From contig JANOQT010000061.1 of assembly GCA_031415015.1 (NCBI GenBank), forward strand, positions 1 through 33,780: DNA of 33,780 nucleotides, given 5' to 3'. This DNA is from JAUYQR01 sp031415015 (GTDB taxonomy: Bacteria > Pseudomonadota > Alphaproteobacteria > Rhodobacterales > Rhodobacteraceae). A program made the translations under genes and the position numbers. Positions 23,642 through 32,968 of this stretch are shown piece by piece. Position 1 is the first letter of the stretch. Each line of letters opens with the position of its first letter. The notes under the pieces are model-generated. The model searched no databases, was not told the origin of the DNA, and saw only the letters and a program-made list of their open reading frames with translations.

Positions 23642-24298
23642 TTGAGCAATCCTGACAGCTTCATCGAAGAAGTCACCGAAGAGGTGCGCCGGGACCGGCT
23701 GTTCCGTCTGTTCCGCAAATACGGCTGGATCGGGGTGGTGCTGGTCATTGGCATTGTCGGCGGAGCCGCCTGGAACGAATGGAGCAAAGCCCGTGACGCT
23801 GCCCGGGCCGAAGCGTTTGGCGATGCGGTGATCGACGCGCTGGACATGGGCAATGCCGAAGACCGGCGCGCTGCCTTGTCTGCTGTGTCCGCGGACGGCG
23901 AACAGACCGGCTTGCTGAACCTGATCCTCGCGTCGGATCCGGAGGACGACAAGGCCGTAACTTTGGCCGCACTGGAAAAAGTTGGTGCCGATGTCGGCCT
24001 GCCAGTCAGCTACCGCGATCTGGCGGTGTTGCGCCGGGTGCTGGTTGGCGGGGCCGATCTGCCGTTGGCCGACCGCCGCGCGGCACTTCAGACGATTGCG
24101 GTGGCGGGGCGCCCGTACCGGGTAATTGCTGAAGAGCAGCTGGCTTATCTTCTGATCGAGGAACAGAAAGTCCCCGAGGCGATCGCCGCACTCACCGTTC
24201 TGATCCAGGATCAGGAAGCGTCGGGTGCTTTGCGTGCCCGCGCCGGACAGGTTATCACTGCGCTGGGCGGCAAACCGCCTGAACCAGCGGGCGGCTAA
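23642..24298 (+). CDS. YfgM-like membrane-anchored periplasmic protein
   Basis: 218 residues from a TTG start (LSNPDSFIEEV) preceded by GAGGCAAG. The N-terminal cytosolic stretch EEVRRDRLFRLFRKYGW leads into one helix (IGVVLVIGIVGGAAWNEW), then a TPR-like helical domain in the periplasm (EEQLAYLLIEEQKVPEAIAAL). This is the layout of YfgM, an ancillary SecYEG/periplasmic chaperone partner. The gene order yfgM-bamB-der is conserved in E. coli and is reproduced here, which supports the call. Direct sequence similarity is low. Confidence 0.78.
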   Translation: MSNPDSFIEEVTEEVRRDRLFRLFRKYGWIGVVLVIGIVGGAAWNEWSKARDAARAEAFGDAVIDALDMGNAEDRRAALSAVSADGEQTGLLNLILASDPEDDKAVTLAALEKVGADVGLPVSYRDLAVLRRVLVGGADLPLADRRAALQTIAVAGRPYRVIAEEQLAYLLIEEQKVPEAIAALTVLIQDQEASGALRARAGQVITALGGKPPEPAGG

Positions 24299-24347
24299 GA
24301 CAAATACGGCGGATTGGCTCAACGAAAGGTCCTTTCAGGTGGCGGGC

Positions 24348-25688
24348 ATGACGATCAGGCTGATGGCGGGTGCGGGGCTTCTGGCCCTGATTGCCGCTTG
24401 CGGTGACAAGGAAGTGGTCCTGCAAGGGGAACGCTTTCCGATACGCGCGCCTTTGGAAGATAGCGTTCCGGTCGAGGGAGAACCCGCGCCTGTGGCCTCT
24501 GCAAGCGCAGAAAACCAAAGTGTTGCCATTGCCCTTCCCGGCCAGACCAACACCGATTGGACCCACCGCGCGGGCAATGCGCGCCACCTGATGCCGCATT
24601 CCGTCTTGTCTGCCGCCCCGGTGCGGGTGTGGAGCGCCAACATCGGATCGGGTAGCAGCCGCAAAAACAGGATCGCGGCGGCCCCAGTCGTGTCGGGCGG
24701 GCGCATCTTCACGATGGACGCCGGCACCACGGTCACCGCCACCTCCACGTCCGGCGCGACGCTTTGGTCTGCCGACCTGACTGCCGCATTCGATGCAGGC
24801 GGCGGTATTTCCGGCGGCGGCCTCGCGGTAGCTGATGACCGGCTGTTTGTGACCACCGGCTACGGCGAAGTGGTCGCAATGAACGCCACGTCGGGCGCGG
24901 TGCTCTGGCGTCAGCGCGTTGATGCGCCTGTGATCGGTGCCCCCGCCTCGGACGGCGAGGCGGTCTATGTCAGCGGCCGTGACGGTTCGGCCTGGGCGAT
25001 TTCGGCGGCAGACGGCAAAGTCATCTGGCAAGTCATCGGCACCCCCGGCAAACAGGGCTATCTCGGGTCGGCTGCCCCCACTGTCGGCGACCGCGCCGTG
25101 ATCTTCCCCACGAACGCGGGCGACCTGATGGCCGTCCTGAAGATCGGCGGCGGTACCAAGATCTGGCAGGCATCGCTGGCAGGCAAGCGGCTGGGCCGCG
25201 CCTATGCCTACTCGCCGGACATTACCGGCGATGCGGTCATCGCAGGCAAGGTCTTGTTTGCCGGTACGGGCGCGGGGCGGACGGTGGCCATGTCCTCATC
25301 AACCGGTGTCCGCCTCTGGTCGGCAGGCGAGGGCGCGCTTGGCCCGGTTGTCGTCGCGGGCGGGTCGATCTTCCTGGTCAATGACGAGGCAAAGCTGGTG
25401 CGGCTCGATGCCGAGACGGGTGCCGTGATCTGGTCGGTTGAAATGCCCTACTTCGAGGCCGAGAAAATCAAGAAGCGCAAGGCGATCTATGCCCATTACG
25501 GCCCGGTTCTTGCGGGCGGGCGGATCATAGTCGTCTCTTCCGACGGCCTGCTGCGGGCTTTCAACCCGCAGGACGGCAGCCTGACGCATACGGCGGAAAT
25601 ACCGGGTGGCGCGTCTGCACAACCGGCAGTGGCGGGCGGTGTTCTCTATGTGGTCGGGGCCAACGGGCAACTTCACGCTTTCCGCTAG
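24348..25688 (+). CDS. bamB: Outer membrane assembly lipoprotein BamB
   Basis: 446 residues. The signal MTIRLMAGAGLLALIAAC ends in a lipobox with Cys18 as the lipidated residue. The mature protein is an eight-bladed PQQ-type beta-propeller, seen in repeated W-x-D/V strands such as GATLWSADL, GAVLWRQRV, GKVIWQVIG, TKIWQASLA, GVRLWSAGE and GAVIWSVEM. BamB binds BamA and helps deliver outer membrane proteins. AGGTGG precedes the ATG. It is 49 bp after the YfgM-like gene and 48 bp before der. Confidence 0.93.
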   Translation: MTIRLMAGAGLLALIAACGDKEVVLQGERFPIRAPLEDSVPVEGEPAPVASASAENQSVAIALPGQTNTDWTHRAGNARHLMPHSVLSAAPVRVWSANIGSGSSRKNRIAAAPVVSGGRIFTMDAGTTVTATSTSGATLWSADLTAAFDAGGGISGGGLAVADDRLFVTTGYGEVVAMNATSGAVLWRQRVDAPVIGAPASDGEAVYVSGRDGSAWAISAADGKVIWQVIGTPGKQGYLGSAAPTVGDRAVIFPTNAGDLMAVLKIGGGTKIWQASLAGKRLGRAYAYSPDITGDAVIAGKVLFAGTGAGRTVAMSSSTGVRLWSAGEGALGPVVVAGGSIFLVNDEAKLVRLDAETGAVIWSVEMPYFEAEKIKKRKAIYAHYGPVLAGGRIIVVSSDGLLRAFNPQDGSLTHTAEIPGGASAQPAVAGGVLYVVGANGQLHAFR

Positions 25689-25736
25689 GCCCTATCCCGT
25701 GTATGGCAAGCGCTTCGCTGAACCCGGACGCATGAC

Positions 25737-27218
25737 ATGAGCTTTACCCTCGCCATCGTGGGCCGCCCCAATGTGGGCAAGTCCACGCTTTTCAACCGCC
25801 TTGTCGGGCGCAAGCTGGCGCTGGTCGATGACCAGCCCGGCGTCACGCGCGACCTGCGCGAAGGCGATGCCAAGCTTTTTGACCTGCGATTCACCGTCAT
25901 CGACACGGCGGGGCTGGAAGAGGTGACCGATGACAGCCTGCAGGGCCGGATGCGCCGCCTGACCGAACGCGCGGTGGACATGGCAGACGTCTGCCTGTTC
26001 CTGCTGGATGGCCGGATGGGAGTCACTTCGTCGGACGAGGTGTTTGCCGACATCCTGCGCAAAAAGGGTGCCCGCGTCATCCTTGGCGTCAACAAGGCCG
26101 AAGGTGCGGCGGGCGACGCCGGTGCGCTGGAGGCGTGGAGCCTTGGCCTTGGCGAACCGCTGCGCCTGTCTGCCGAACATGGTGAAGGGATCGACGACCT
26201 TTACCGCATCCTGAAGCCTCTGGAAGGCGAGTTTCTGGAACGCGAAGCTGAGAATGCTCCGCTGGTCGACCTCGACCTGTCTGAAGAAGAGGCGGAACTC
26301 GACGCCGACGAGACTGCGCATTACCCGACCACGAAGAAGCCGTTGCAGATTGCGGTGATCGGTCGACCGAACGCCGGAAAATCGACGCTGATCAACAAGA
26401 TCCTCGGCTATGATCGCCTGCTGACCGGGCCGGAGCCGGGCATCACCCGCGATGCAATTTCGGTCAAGGCCGACTGGCAGAGCACACCGATCCGGATTTT
26501 CGACACCGCCGGGATGCGCAAAAAGGCGCGGATCACCGAAAAGCTGGAAAAGCTCAGCGTTTCCGACGGCATCCGCGCGGTGCGTTTTGCCGAGGTCGTC
26601 GTGGTGCTGCTGGACGTCGAGATTCCGTTCGAAGTGCAGGACCTGCGCATCGCCGATTTCGCTGAAACCGAAGGCCGCGCCGTTGTGGTCGCGGTCAACA
26701 AATGGGATCTTGAGGACGAAAAGCAGGAAAAGCTGGCCGAGTTGAAAGAGATGTTCGACCGCCTGCTGCCGCAGCTGCGCGGCGCGCCCTTGGTGACCGT
26801 CTCGGCCAAGACGGGCCGGGGACTGGACCGTCTGCACGACGCAATACGCAAGGCGCATGATGTGTGGAACAAGCGCATCGCCACCGCGCGCCTGAACACA
26901 TGGCTGGGGGCGATGACCGAGGCGCACCCGCCACCAGCCCCCGGCGGCCACCGGATCAAGCTGCGCTACATCTCTCAGGTCAAGACCCGGCCCCCCGGTT
27001 TTGTCATCATGTGCTCACGCCCGGATGAGCTGCCAGACAGCTACAAACGCTATCTCGTGAACGGCTTGCGCGAACATTTCGAGATGCCGGGCACGCCGAT
27101 CCGGCTGTTCTTCCGCAGCCAGTCGTCGAAGAACCCGTTCAAGGACCAGAAATTCCACACCCCTTCGCGCCTGCGCAAGCATCTTGAGGGCAAGGGCCGC
27201 GAAAGCCTCAAGCGGTAG
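25737..27218 (+). CDS. der: Ribosome biogenesis GTPase Der (EngA)
   Basis: 493 residues with two tandem GTPase domains and a C-terminal KH-like domain, needed for 50S subunit maturation. Domain 1: GRPNVGKST (9-17), DTAGLEE, NKAEG. An acidic linker (LDLSEEEAELDADE) follows. Domain 2: GRPNAGKST (209-217), DTAGMRKKARI, NKWDLE. The KH-like end has PIRLFFRSQ and a basic tail. Third gene of the yfgM-bamB-der set; its 3' end overlaps the convergent membrane gene by 11 nt. Confidence 0.97.
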   Translation: MSFTLAIVGRPNVGKSTLFNRLVGRKLALVDDQPGVTRDLREGDAKLFDLRFTVIDTAGLEEVTDDSLQGRMRRLTERAVDMADVCLFLLDGRMGVTSSDEVFADILRKKGARVILGVNKAEGAAGDAGALEAWSLGLGEPLRLSAEHGEGIDDLYRILKPLEGEFLEREAENAPLVDLDLSEEEAELDADETAHYPTTKKPLQIAVIGRPNAGKSTLINKILGYDRLLTGPEPGITRDAISVKADWQSTPIRIFDTAGMRKKARITEKLEKLSVSDGIRAVRFAEVVVVLLDVEIPFEVQDLRIADFAETEGRAVVVAVNKWDLEDEKQEKLAELKEMFDRLLPQLRGAPLVTVSAKTGRGLDRLHDAIRKAHDVWNKRIATARLNTWLGAMTEAHPPPAPGGHRIKLRYISQVKTRPPGFVIMCSRPDELPDSYKRYLVNGLREHFEMPGTPIRLFFRSQSSKNPFKDQKFHTPSRLRKHLEGKGRESLKR

Positions 27219-27915
27219 TGCGGCGACTTGCAATCAGGGTCAGCAGCATCACCACGATCCCTGACCCTGCCAGCACGGCGACGGTAATATTTGCAGGCCA
27301 GTTCACCACGACAACGCCGATCAGGGCCCAGATCACCGTCAGGCCGTAAACCGGCATCGCCGGGCGGCGCATCTGGACCGTGACTGCGATCACCAAGACT
27401 ACGGCCAGCATGGCCGCGGCGGATTGCGTGTCGGTCAGCCAGCCGTAGCCGGCGATCAGCACGCCGGTGGAAACCGCTGCTGCCGCCGATAGCCAGCCGG
27501 CGAAAATGGCAGTCGGTCCGGACAGCATCCAGCGGTCATCCTGCGGATCGGCGCGCAAGAAGGCAGCAATTGCAGCCACTGCCATAATCCAGATCGTCAC
27601 CGTGCCCCAGATGGCGCTTTGCCCGGCAATTGACAGCCAGACTGCGCCCACCAGCACCGCCACCGTCAGTGGCAGCCGCACGGCATCCCACGCTGGATCT
27701 TCGGCGCGTTTCCACAGACCGAAGACGGCGTGGGCGATCAGCCAAAGGTAAATCACGCTCCAGATCGCAAAGGCATACCCGGCGGGCTGGATCGAGGGGC
27801 GCTCGATCCGCACCGGGAACAGGCTGGGGTCATAGCCGGTGAACGGCGGGGTCACAAAGGGGGCAACGCCAAAGGCCAGTGTGGCGATCAGCAGGATCAG
27901 CGCATTTCTTTTCAT
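27208..27915 (-). CDS. TspO/MBR-related multi-pass membrane protein
   Basis: 235 residues with about seven hydrophobic segments. Trp-rich helices include PAGYAFAIWSVIYLWLIAH, the signature region of the tryptophan-rich sensory/TspO-related group, though it is longer than classical TspO (about 160). TspO proteins bind porphyrins; this longer branch is uncharacterised. The second of two adjacent ATGs (27915) is favoured because GGGAG lies 5 nt before it. It ends 11 nt inside der and begins 29 bp after serS. Confidence 0.68.
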   Translation of the reverse strand: MKRNALILLIATLAFGVAPFVTPPFTGYDPSLFPVRIERPSIQPAGYAFAIWSVIYLWLIAHAVFGLWKRAEDPAWDAVRLPLTVAVLVGAVWLSIAGQSAIWGTVTIWIMAVAAIAAFLRADPQDDRWMLSGPTAIFAGWLSAAAAVSTGVLIAGYGWLTDTQSAAAMLAVVLVIAVTVQMRRPAMPVYGLTVIWALIGVVVVNWPANITVAVLAGSGIVVMLLTLIASRRTTA

Positions 27916-27944
27916 CATCACTCCCATACGCGCCGCGAGGCGGA

Positions 27945-29402
27945 TCAGACCAGTTTGCCATCCGCCGTGATGCGCGATTTGCCACCCAGCCATGGCACCA
28001 AAGCCCCGGGCAAGGTGACCGACCCGTCTGCTTGCTGCCCGTTTTCCAGGACTGCAATCAGACAACGCCCGACCGCCAGACCGGATCCGTTGAGGGTCGC
28101 CACAAATTCGGGCTTGCCCCCTGCGGGACGGTAGCGCGCGTTCATTCGCCGGGCCTGGAACTGGCCGCAGGTGGAAACCGAGCTGATCTCGCGGAAGGTG
28201 TTTTGCCCCGGCAGCCAGACCTCAAGGTCATGGGTCTTCTGCGCACCGAATCCCATGTCGCCGGTGCAAAGGACGATGGTCCTGTAGGGCAGGCCCAGTC
28301 GTTCCAGCACGGCCTCGGCGCATTTTGTCATCCGTTCGTGTTCCGCCAGCGCGGTTTCGGGGGTGCAGATCGTCACCATCTCGACCTTTTCGAACTGGTG
28401 CTGGCGCAGCATCCCCGTGGTGTCCTTGCCCCCGCTGCCCGCTTCCGACCGGAAGCACTGCGAAAGAGCCGTTAGCCGGATCGGCAGGGTAGATTCGTCA
28501 AGGATTTCGTCAGAAACAAAGTTTGTCAGGGTCGCTTCGGATGTAGGGATGAGCCAGTACTCTTCGCTAGTTGGAGCATTTTCAAATGCATTACCGAACA
28601 CTTCCTGAATAGTGCCATTGCCATCTAGCGCGCTGCGAAGTGCGTCCCTATCAAGATACTCGTCGACAATGCGATTGAAGTTATCAGCCCGCCATCCTTC
28701 GCTGGATACCGCATAAAGGTCGCCTCGGAACTTGGGAAGTTGCCCAGTGCCCCCTAGTGCGGTCTTTCCAAGTGCTGCATCGCTGATCGTCTTTCCGCTC
28801 ACTAAGACCGGGGTCCAGGTTTCGGCCAGCCCGTGCTCGGAGGTGTGCAGGTCCAGCATGAACTGCGCGAGTGCCCGGTGGACGCGGGCGACCGCGCCGC
28901 GCAATACCACAAAGCGGCTGCCAGACAGTTTCGCCGCCGTCTGGAAATCAAGCCCGCCCTTCGCCGCCGGAATGTCGAAATGTTCGAATGGCTTGAAGTC
29001 CAGCACCCGGGGCGTGCCCCAGCGGCGGATTTCGACGTTTGCGGATTCGTCTGCCCCGTCCGGAACTTCGTCGAGGGGCAGGTTCTCGATCCGCATCAGC
29101 GCATTGCGCAGCCGGGCATCCTCGGCCCCGGCCTCTTCGGTCAGGCGCGCGCCTTCGGCTTTCTTCTCGGCCACCAGCGCCCGCAAGCGCTCGAACTCGG
29201 CATCATCGCCTCGCGCCTTGGCCGCGCCCACGTCCTTTGAGGCCGCGTTCTGCGCCGCCGCCGCCGTTTCTGCGGCAAGGATCTTCGCGCGCCGCGCCTC
29301 ATCCACTGTCAGCAATTCCGCCGACAGCGGCGCCAGCCCGCGACGCGCCAGGCCTGCATCAAAGGCGGCGGGGTTTTCGCGGATGAAGCGGATGTCGTGC
29401 AT
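27945..29402 (-). CDS. serS: Seryl-tRNA synthetase with an internal insertion
   Basis: Charges tRNA-Ser. The N-terminal coiled-coil arm (about 30-100, ILAAETAAAAQNAASKDVG), motif 2 (FRSEAGSGGKDTTGMLRQHQF) in two parts, and motif 3 (NGSGLAVGRCLIAVLENGQ) are all present, so it should be active. At 485 residues it is about 50 longer than the usual 425-435. The excess lies between GTGQLPKFRGDLYAV and YWLIPTSEATLTNF, where most family members need only 8-12 residues. DNA around this segment is about 50% GC against 60-75% on either side. That suggests the middle of the gene came from another source. Confidence 0.93.
   Translation of the reverse strand: MHDIRFIRENPAAFDAGLARRGLAPLSAELLTVDEARRAKILAAETAAAAQNAASKDVGAAKARGDDAEFERLRALVAEKKAEGARLTEEAGAEDARLRNALMRIENLPLDEVPDGADESANVEIRRWGTPRVLDFKPFEHFDIPAAKGGLDFQTAAKLSGSRFVVLRGAVARVHRALAQFMLDLHTSEHGLAETWTPVLVSGKTISDAALGKTALGGTGQLPKFRGDLYAVSSEGWRADNFNRIVDEYLDRDALRSALDGNGTIQEVFGNAFENAPTSEEYWLIPTSEATLTNFVSDEILDESTLPIRLTALSQCFRSEAGSGGKDTTGMLRQHQFEKVEMVTICTPETALAEHERMTKCAEAVLERLGLPYRTIVLCTGDMGFGAQKTHDLEVWLPGQNTFREISSVSTCGQFQARRMNARYRPAGGKPEFVATLNGSGLAVGRCLIAVLENGQQADGSVTLPGALVPWLGGKSRITADGKLV
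28560..28706 (-). other. Extra segment within serS, atypical composition
   Basis: Codons 233-281, from SSEGWRADNF to FENAPTSEE. It contains a possible helix pair (NRIVDEYLDRDALRSALD and IQEVFGNAFE). Hand-counted GC over 28501-28740 is 119/240. Neighbouring 60-bp lines reach 36-45 of 60. It lies between the conserved TGQLPKF strand and the PTSE active-site loop and would project near the catalytic face. Confidence 0.7.
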
Positions 29403-29615
29403 GGCGGGCCTCTTTTCGGTAATCCGCCGGTCTTATGCCCGATCTGGCGGCAGGGGGGAAGGTGCCCGCAGCCCCCCGCAGCCGATGAAACGCGCGCGCC
29501 CTCTGGCAAAGCGCCGCGAAAGGCCTTACATCACCCGACAATCGCAAGGTGGGCGCAGCCAGACCTTGTGCAAGCCATACTGCCGGTCCTGACCGGCGCG
29601 TCGGAAAGGATGCCC
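29403..29615. promoter_or_regulatory. Divergent region between serS and yajC
   Basis: 213 bp without a credible gene. It must drive both serS and the yajC-secD-secF genes. A perfect palindrome GCCGGTC-CT-GACCGGC (29582-29597) lies 5 bp before the yajC ribosome site GGAAAGG and could form a leader hairpin. No promoter hexamers stand out. Confidence 0.4.
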
Positions 29616-29945
29616 ATGTTCGTCTCTCCCGCCTTTGCTCAAACCGCCGGGGGCCCCGGCGCCGGGGCTGCCTTTGCCCAGTTCCTGCCGATCATCCTGA
29701 TCATGATCATCTTCTACTTTCTTCTGCTGCGCCCGCAGCAAAAGAAGGCGAAGGAACACCGCGCCATGCTGGAAGCATTGCGGCGCGGCGATCAGGTTGT
29801 CACCTCGGGCGGGATCGTCGGCAAGGTCACCAAGGTGATGGATGATGGCATGGTCGAGGTGGAAATCGCCGATACCGTCAAGGTCAAGGTGGTGAAAAGT
29901 ACCATCGGCCAGGTCCTGAACAAGACCGAACCTGCCGCTAGCTGA
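29616..29945 (+). CDS. yajC: Sec translocase accessory subunit YajC
   Basis: 109 residues from MFVSPAFAQ; GGAAAGG is 6 nt before this ATG, while another in-frame ATG at 29610 directly abuts it. One helix, FLPIILIMIIFYFLLLRPQQ, ends in the family motif RPQQKKAKEH, followed by the conserved RRGDQVVTSGGIVGKV domain. YajC forms a complex with SecD and SecF, which follow within 9 and 12 bp gaps. Confidence 0.95.
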   Translation: MFVSPAFAQTAGGPGAGAAFAQFLPIILIMIIFYFLLLRPQQKKAKEHRAMLEALRRGDQVVTSGGIVGKVTKVMDDGMVEVEIADTVKVKVVKSTIGQVLNKTEPAAS

Positions 29946-29954
29946 GCCTGACCC

Positions 29955-31622
29955 ATGCAACCCATGGCGCTGTGGAAGCGCATCCTCATCCTTCTTCTGT
30001 GCGTCTGGGGCATCGCTGCGGCAGCGCCGAACATGTTCTACACGCAGGTCGAAGGCCACAATGACGCGGTTGCCGCCATCGAGGCGGCAGGTGGAACGGC
30101 CACACCAGAGCAGGCCGCAGCCCGTGCCGAGTGGCCCGAGTTGCTGCCGTCGGCCCTGATGAACCTTGGCCTTGATCTGCGCGGCGGCGCGCATCTGCTG
30201 GCCGAGGTGAAGGTCGAGGATGTATACAAGGCGCGGATGGATGCTCTGTGGCCCGATGTGCGCGACGCGATGCGCGATTTGCGCGATCAGGTCGGTGCGG
30301 TGCGGCGTGCGCCCTCGCCGGACGGTGTGTTGCGGGTGACGATCACCAACCCTGCTGGCATGGCAGCGGCGCTGGATGCAGTGCGCGCCCTTGGCTCCAG
30401 CGTGGTGACGCTGACCGGCGTCGGTCAAAGCACCATCGAGGTTACTGCCGAAGGCAATGACATCGTCGTGCAACTGTCCGAGGCCGAAAAGCAGGCAACC
30501 GATGACCGCACCATCCAGCAATCGCTGGAAATAATCCGCCGCCGGGTGGACGAGGTGGGCACCCGCGAACCGACAATTCAGCGCCAGGGCGAAGACCGCA
30601 TCCTGATCCAGGTGCCGGGAATCGGCTCGGCATCCGAACTGAAAGCGCTTATCGGGACGACGGCAAAGCTGACGTTCAACGCCGTGATCAGCCGCACCTC
30701 CGATGCCGGCGCAGACCCCGGCCCGCGCAATCTGTTGCTGCCGTCGATGGACGAAGAGGGGGTCTATTACGTTGTCGAGGAAACCCCGGTGGTCAGCGGC
30801 GAAGAACTGGTCGATGCGCAGCCTGCCTTTGATCAGAACAACCGCCCAGCGGTGAATTTCCGCTTTGACGGCACTGGTGCGCGCAAGTTCGGTGACTACA
30901 CAGCGGCCAACATTGGCGCGCCTTTCGCCATCGTGCTGGACGACGAAGTGATTTCGGCCCCGGTTATCCAGAGCCATATTCCCGGCGGGTCAGGGATCAT
31001 CACGGGCAGCTTCTCGGTCGAAGAATCGACGAAACTGGCGGTGCTGCTGCGCGCGGGTGCATTGCCGGCCGAGATGGGCTTTCTGGAAGAACGCACCATC
31101 GGCCCGGAACTTGGCGCGGATTCGGTCGAAGCCGGTAAACTGGCGGCAATCATCGGTCTGGTCTTCGTGGTGATCTACATGATCGCCTGTTACGGCTGGT
31201 TTGGCGTCATGGCGAATGTGGCCCTTGCGGTGAACATCACCTTGCTGATCGCCGTCTTGTCCAGCATCGGGGCCACGCTGACCCTGCCCGGGATCGCGGG
31301 GATCGTGCTGACCATGGGCATGGCCGTCGATGCCAACGTGCTGATCTTCGAGCGGATCCGCGAAGAGCTGCGGGACGGGCTTAACCCGGCGCGCGCGGTC
31401 GAGATCGGCTTTGACCGGGCGTTTTCGGCGATCATGGATTCGAACGTGACCGGGCTGTTGACCGCGCTGATCATGTTCTGGATCGGATCCGGCCCGGTGC
31501 GCGGCTTTGCCGTGACCCTGGGCATCGGTATTCTGACCTCGATGTTTACCGCCGTCTACGTGACGCGGCTGGTGATCGAGTTGTGGATGAACTGGAAACG
31601 CCCGAAGACGATTGTGGTGTAA
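29955..31622 (+). CDS. secD: Protein translocase subunit SecD
   Basis: 555 residues. SecDF uses proton motive force to pull exported proteins across the membrane. Features are an N-terminal helix (RILILLLCVWGIAAAAP), the P1 periplasmic domain opening GLDLRGGAHLL, RRVDEVGTREPTIQRQGED, and the C-terminal five-helix RND half with GMAVDANVLIFERIREEL holding the conserved proton-relay Asp. Order yajC-secD-secF is standard. Confidence 0.97.
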   Translation: MQPMALWKRILILLLCVWGIAAAAPNMFYTQVEGHNDAVAAIEAAGGTATPEQAAARAEWPELLPSALMNLGLDLRGGAHLLAEVKVEDVYKARMDALWPDVRDAMRDLRDQVGAVRRAPSPDGVLRVTITNPAGMAAALDAVRALGSSVVTLTGVGQSTIEVTAEGNDIVVQLSEAEKQATDDRTIQQSLEIIRRRVDEVGTREPTIQRQGEDRILIQVPGIGSASELKALIGTTAKLTFNAVISRTSDAGADPGPRNLLLPSMDEEGVYYVVEETPVVSGEELVDAQPAFDQNNRPAVNFRFDGTGARKFGDYTAANIGAPFAIVLDDEVISAPVIQSHIPGGSGIITGSFSVEESTKLAVLLRAGALPAEMGFLEERTIGPELGADSVEAGKLAAIIGLVFVVIYMIACYGWFGVMANVALAVNITLLIAVLSSIGATLTLPGIAGIVLTMGMAVDANVLIFERIREELRDGLNPARAVEIGFDRAFSAIMDSNVTGLLTALIMFWIGSGPVRGFAVTLGIGILTSMFTAVYVTRLVIELWMNWKRPKTIVV

Positions 31623-31634
31623 GGAGGCAAGCTG

Positions 31635-32606
31635 ATGGCATGGCGACTGAGGCTGGTTCCCGTAAAGACCAACATCGACTTCTTCAAGCTGCAATACGTG
31701 ACCTTCGGGGCATCGGCGGTGGCGATGGTCGTATCAGTGCTGCTGGTGTTGATCATGGGTCTGAACCTTGGCATCGACTTCAAGGGCGGCACCACAATCC
31801 GCACCGAAAGCAGCCAGCCCGTTGATGTGGGGGCCTATCGCGAGGCGATGTCCAGCCTGGACCTTGGCGATGTGACCATCAGCGAGGTTTTCGACCCCGC
31901 GTTCCGTGACGATCAGCACGTGGCGATGGTGCGCATCGCGCCGATTGATGGTGAAGAGGTTGTGACGCCCGAGGGTATCCTTGAGGTGGAGGCGGCGCTG
32001 AAAACGGTCGATCCGTCAATCACCTTCCCGGCGGTGGAATCGGTTGGCCCGAAGGTCTCGGCGGAACTGATCTGGCAGGCCCTGCTGGCAGTGGCGGCAG
32101 GGTCGCTTGGCATTCTCGCTTATGTCTGGGTGCGCTTTGAGTGGCAGTTTGCGGTGGGCACAGTGGCGGCGCTGATCCATGACGTCGTGGTGACGGTCGG
32201 GGTGTTCGCGCTGTTCCAGCTGAAGTTCGATCTGTCCATCGTGGCGGCCTTGCTGACGATTCTGGGGTATTCGGTGAATGATACGGTCGTCATCTTTGAC
32301 CGGCTCAGGGAAAATCTCGCCAAGTACAAGAAGATGCCGCTGCGTGAAATGATGAACCTCACCGCCAACGAGACGCTTAGCCGGACGATCATGACCGCGT
32401 CGACAACGCTGATCGCCTTGATCGTTCTGCTGATCTTCGGCGGCGACGTGATCCGGGGCTTTGTTTTCGCGATGACCTTCGGCGTGATCGTCGGCACCTA
32501 TTCGACGCTGTATGTTGCCAAGAACATCGTCTTGTTCCTTGGGGTCGACCGGGGCGATGCGCCGAAGAAGACCGAAGGCAACGAGTTCGCCAACGTCGAC
32601 GCCTAA
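31635..32606 (+). CDS. secF: Protein translocase subunit SecF
   Basis: 323 residues, partner of SecD. An AAGGAGG site sits 7 nt before ATG. Visible are helix 1 (ASAVAMVVSVLLVLIMGL), the signature NLGIDFKGGTTI, and the RND motif GYSVNDTVVIFDRLRENL with the conserved Asp, then LSRTIMTASTTLIALI. It ends one base before the next gene. Confidence 0.97.
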   Translation: MAWRLRLVPVKTNIDFFKLQYVTFGASAVAMVVSVLLVLIMGLNLGIDFKGGTTIRTESSQPVDVGAYREAMSSLDLGDVTISEVFDPAFRDDQHVAMVRIAPIDGEEVVTPEGILEVEAALKTVDPSITFPAVESVGPKVSAELIWQALLAVAAGSLGILAYVWVRFEWQFAVGTVAALIHDVVVTVGVFALFQLKFDLSIVAALLTILGYSVNDTVVIFDRLRENLAKYKKMPLREMMNLTANETLSRTIMTASTTLIALIVLLIFGGDVIRGFVFAMTFGVIVGTYSTLYVAKNIVLFLGVDRGDAPKKTEGNEFANVDA

Positions 32607-32607
32607 G

Positions 32608-32961
32608 ATGCGGCTGACCGAAATAAGTTATGGAACGGCAAAACCGGTAGAAGGGTACGGCCCGGGCTTTTTCCGAATCGGTGGCCATATCCTGCTGGGC
32701 GCTTGCCTGATTACGCCTTGGGACGCAGGTCCGTGGGGCGGTCTGGAAGACACCGGCGCACCCCTGAGCCTGCTCGGGCGGATCGACGTGCTGTTCGTCG
32801 GAATGGGTGCGGAAATCGCGCATGTGCCGCTGCCCTTCCGCGCGGCGCTGGAAGACGCGGGCATCGGGGTCGAGGTCATGTCTTCGCCTGCCGCCTGCCG
32901 AACCTATAACGTGCTTCTGAGCGAGGGGCGGCGGATCGCCGTGGCACTGTTGCCGGTTTAG
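32608..32961 (+). CDS. Mth938-like domain protein (DUF498)
   Basis: 117 residues, starting ATG 1 bp after the secF stop. The pattern YGPGFFRIGGHILLG, then VLFVGMGAEI and GIGVEVMSSPAACRTYNVLLSEGR, fits the Mth938/NDUFAF3 fold. Human NDUFAF3 helps assemble complex I; bacterial members next to secDF have no proven role. Coupled to secF, so expressed with the translocase. Confidence 0.88.
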   Translation: MRLTEISYGTAKPVEGYGPGFFRIGGHILLGACLITPWDAGPWGGLEDTGAPLSLLGRIDVLFVGMGAEIAHVPLPFRAALEDAGIGVEVMSSPAACRTYNVLLSEGRRIAVALLPV

Positions 32962-32968
32962 ACCGGAT

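Noticed and set aside
29526..30977. A 483-codon antisense frame under yajC and secD
   Set aside because: Its sequence is His/Arg/Gln-rich without motifs, opposite two clear genes.
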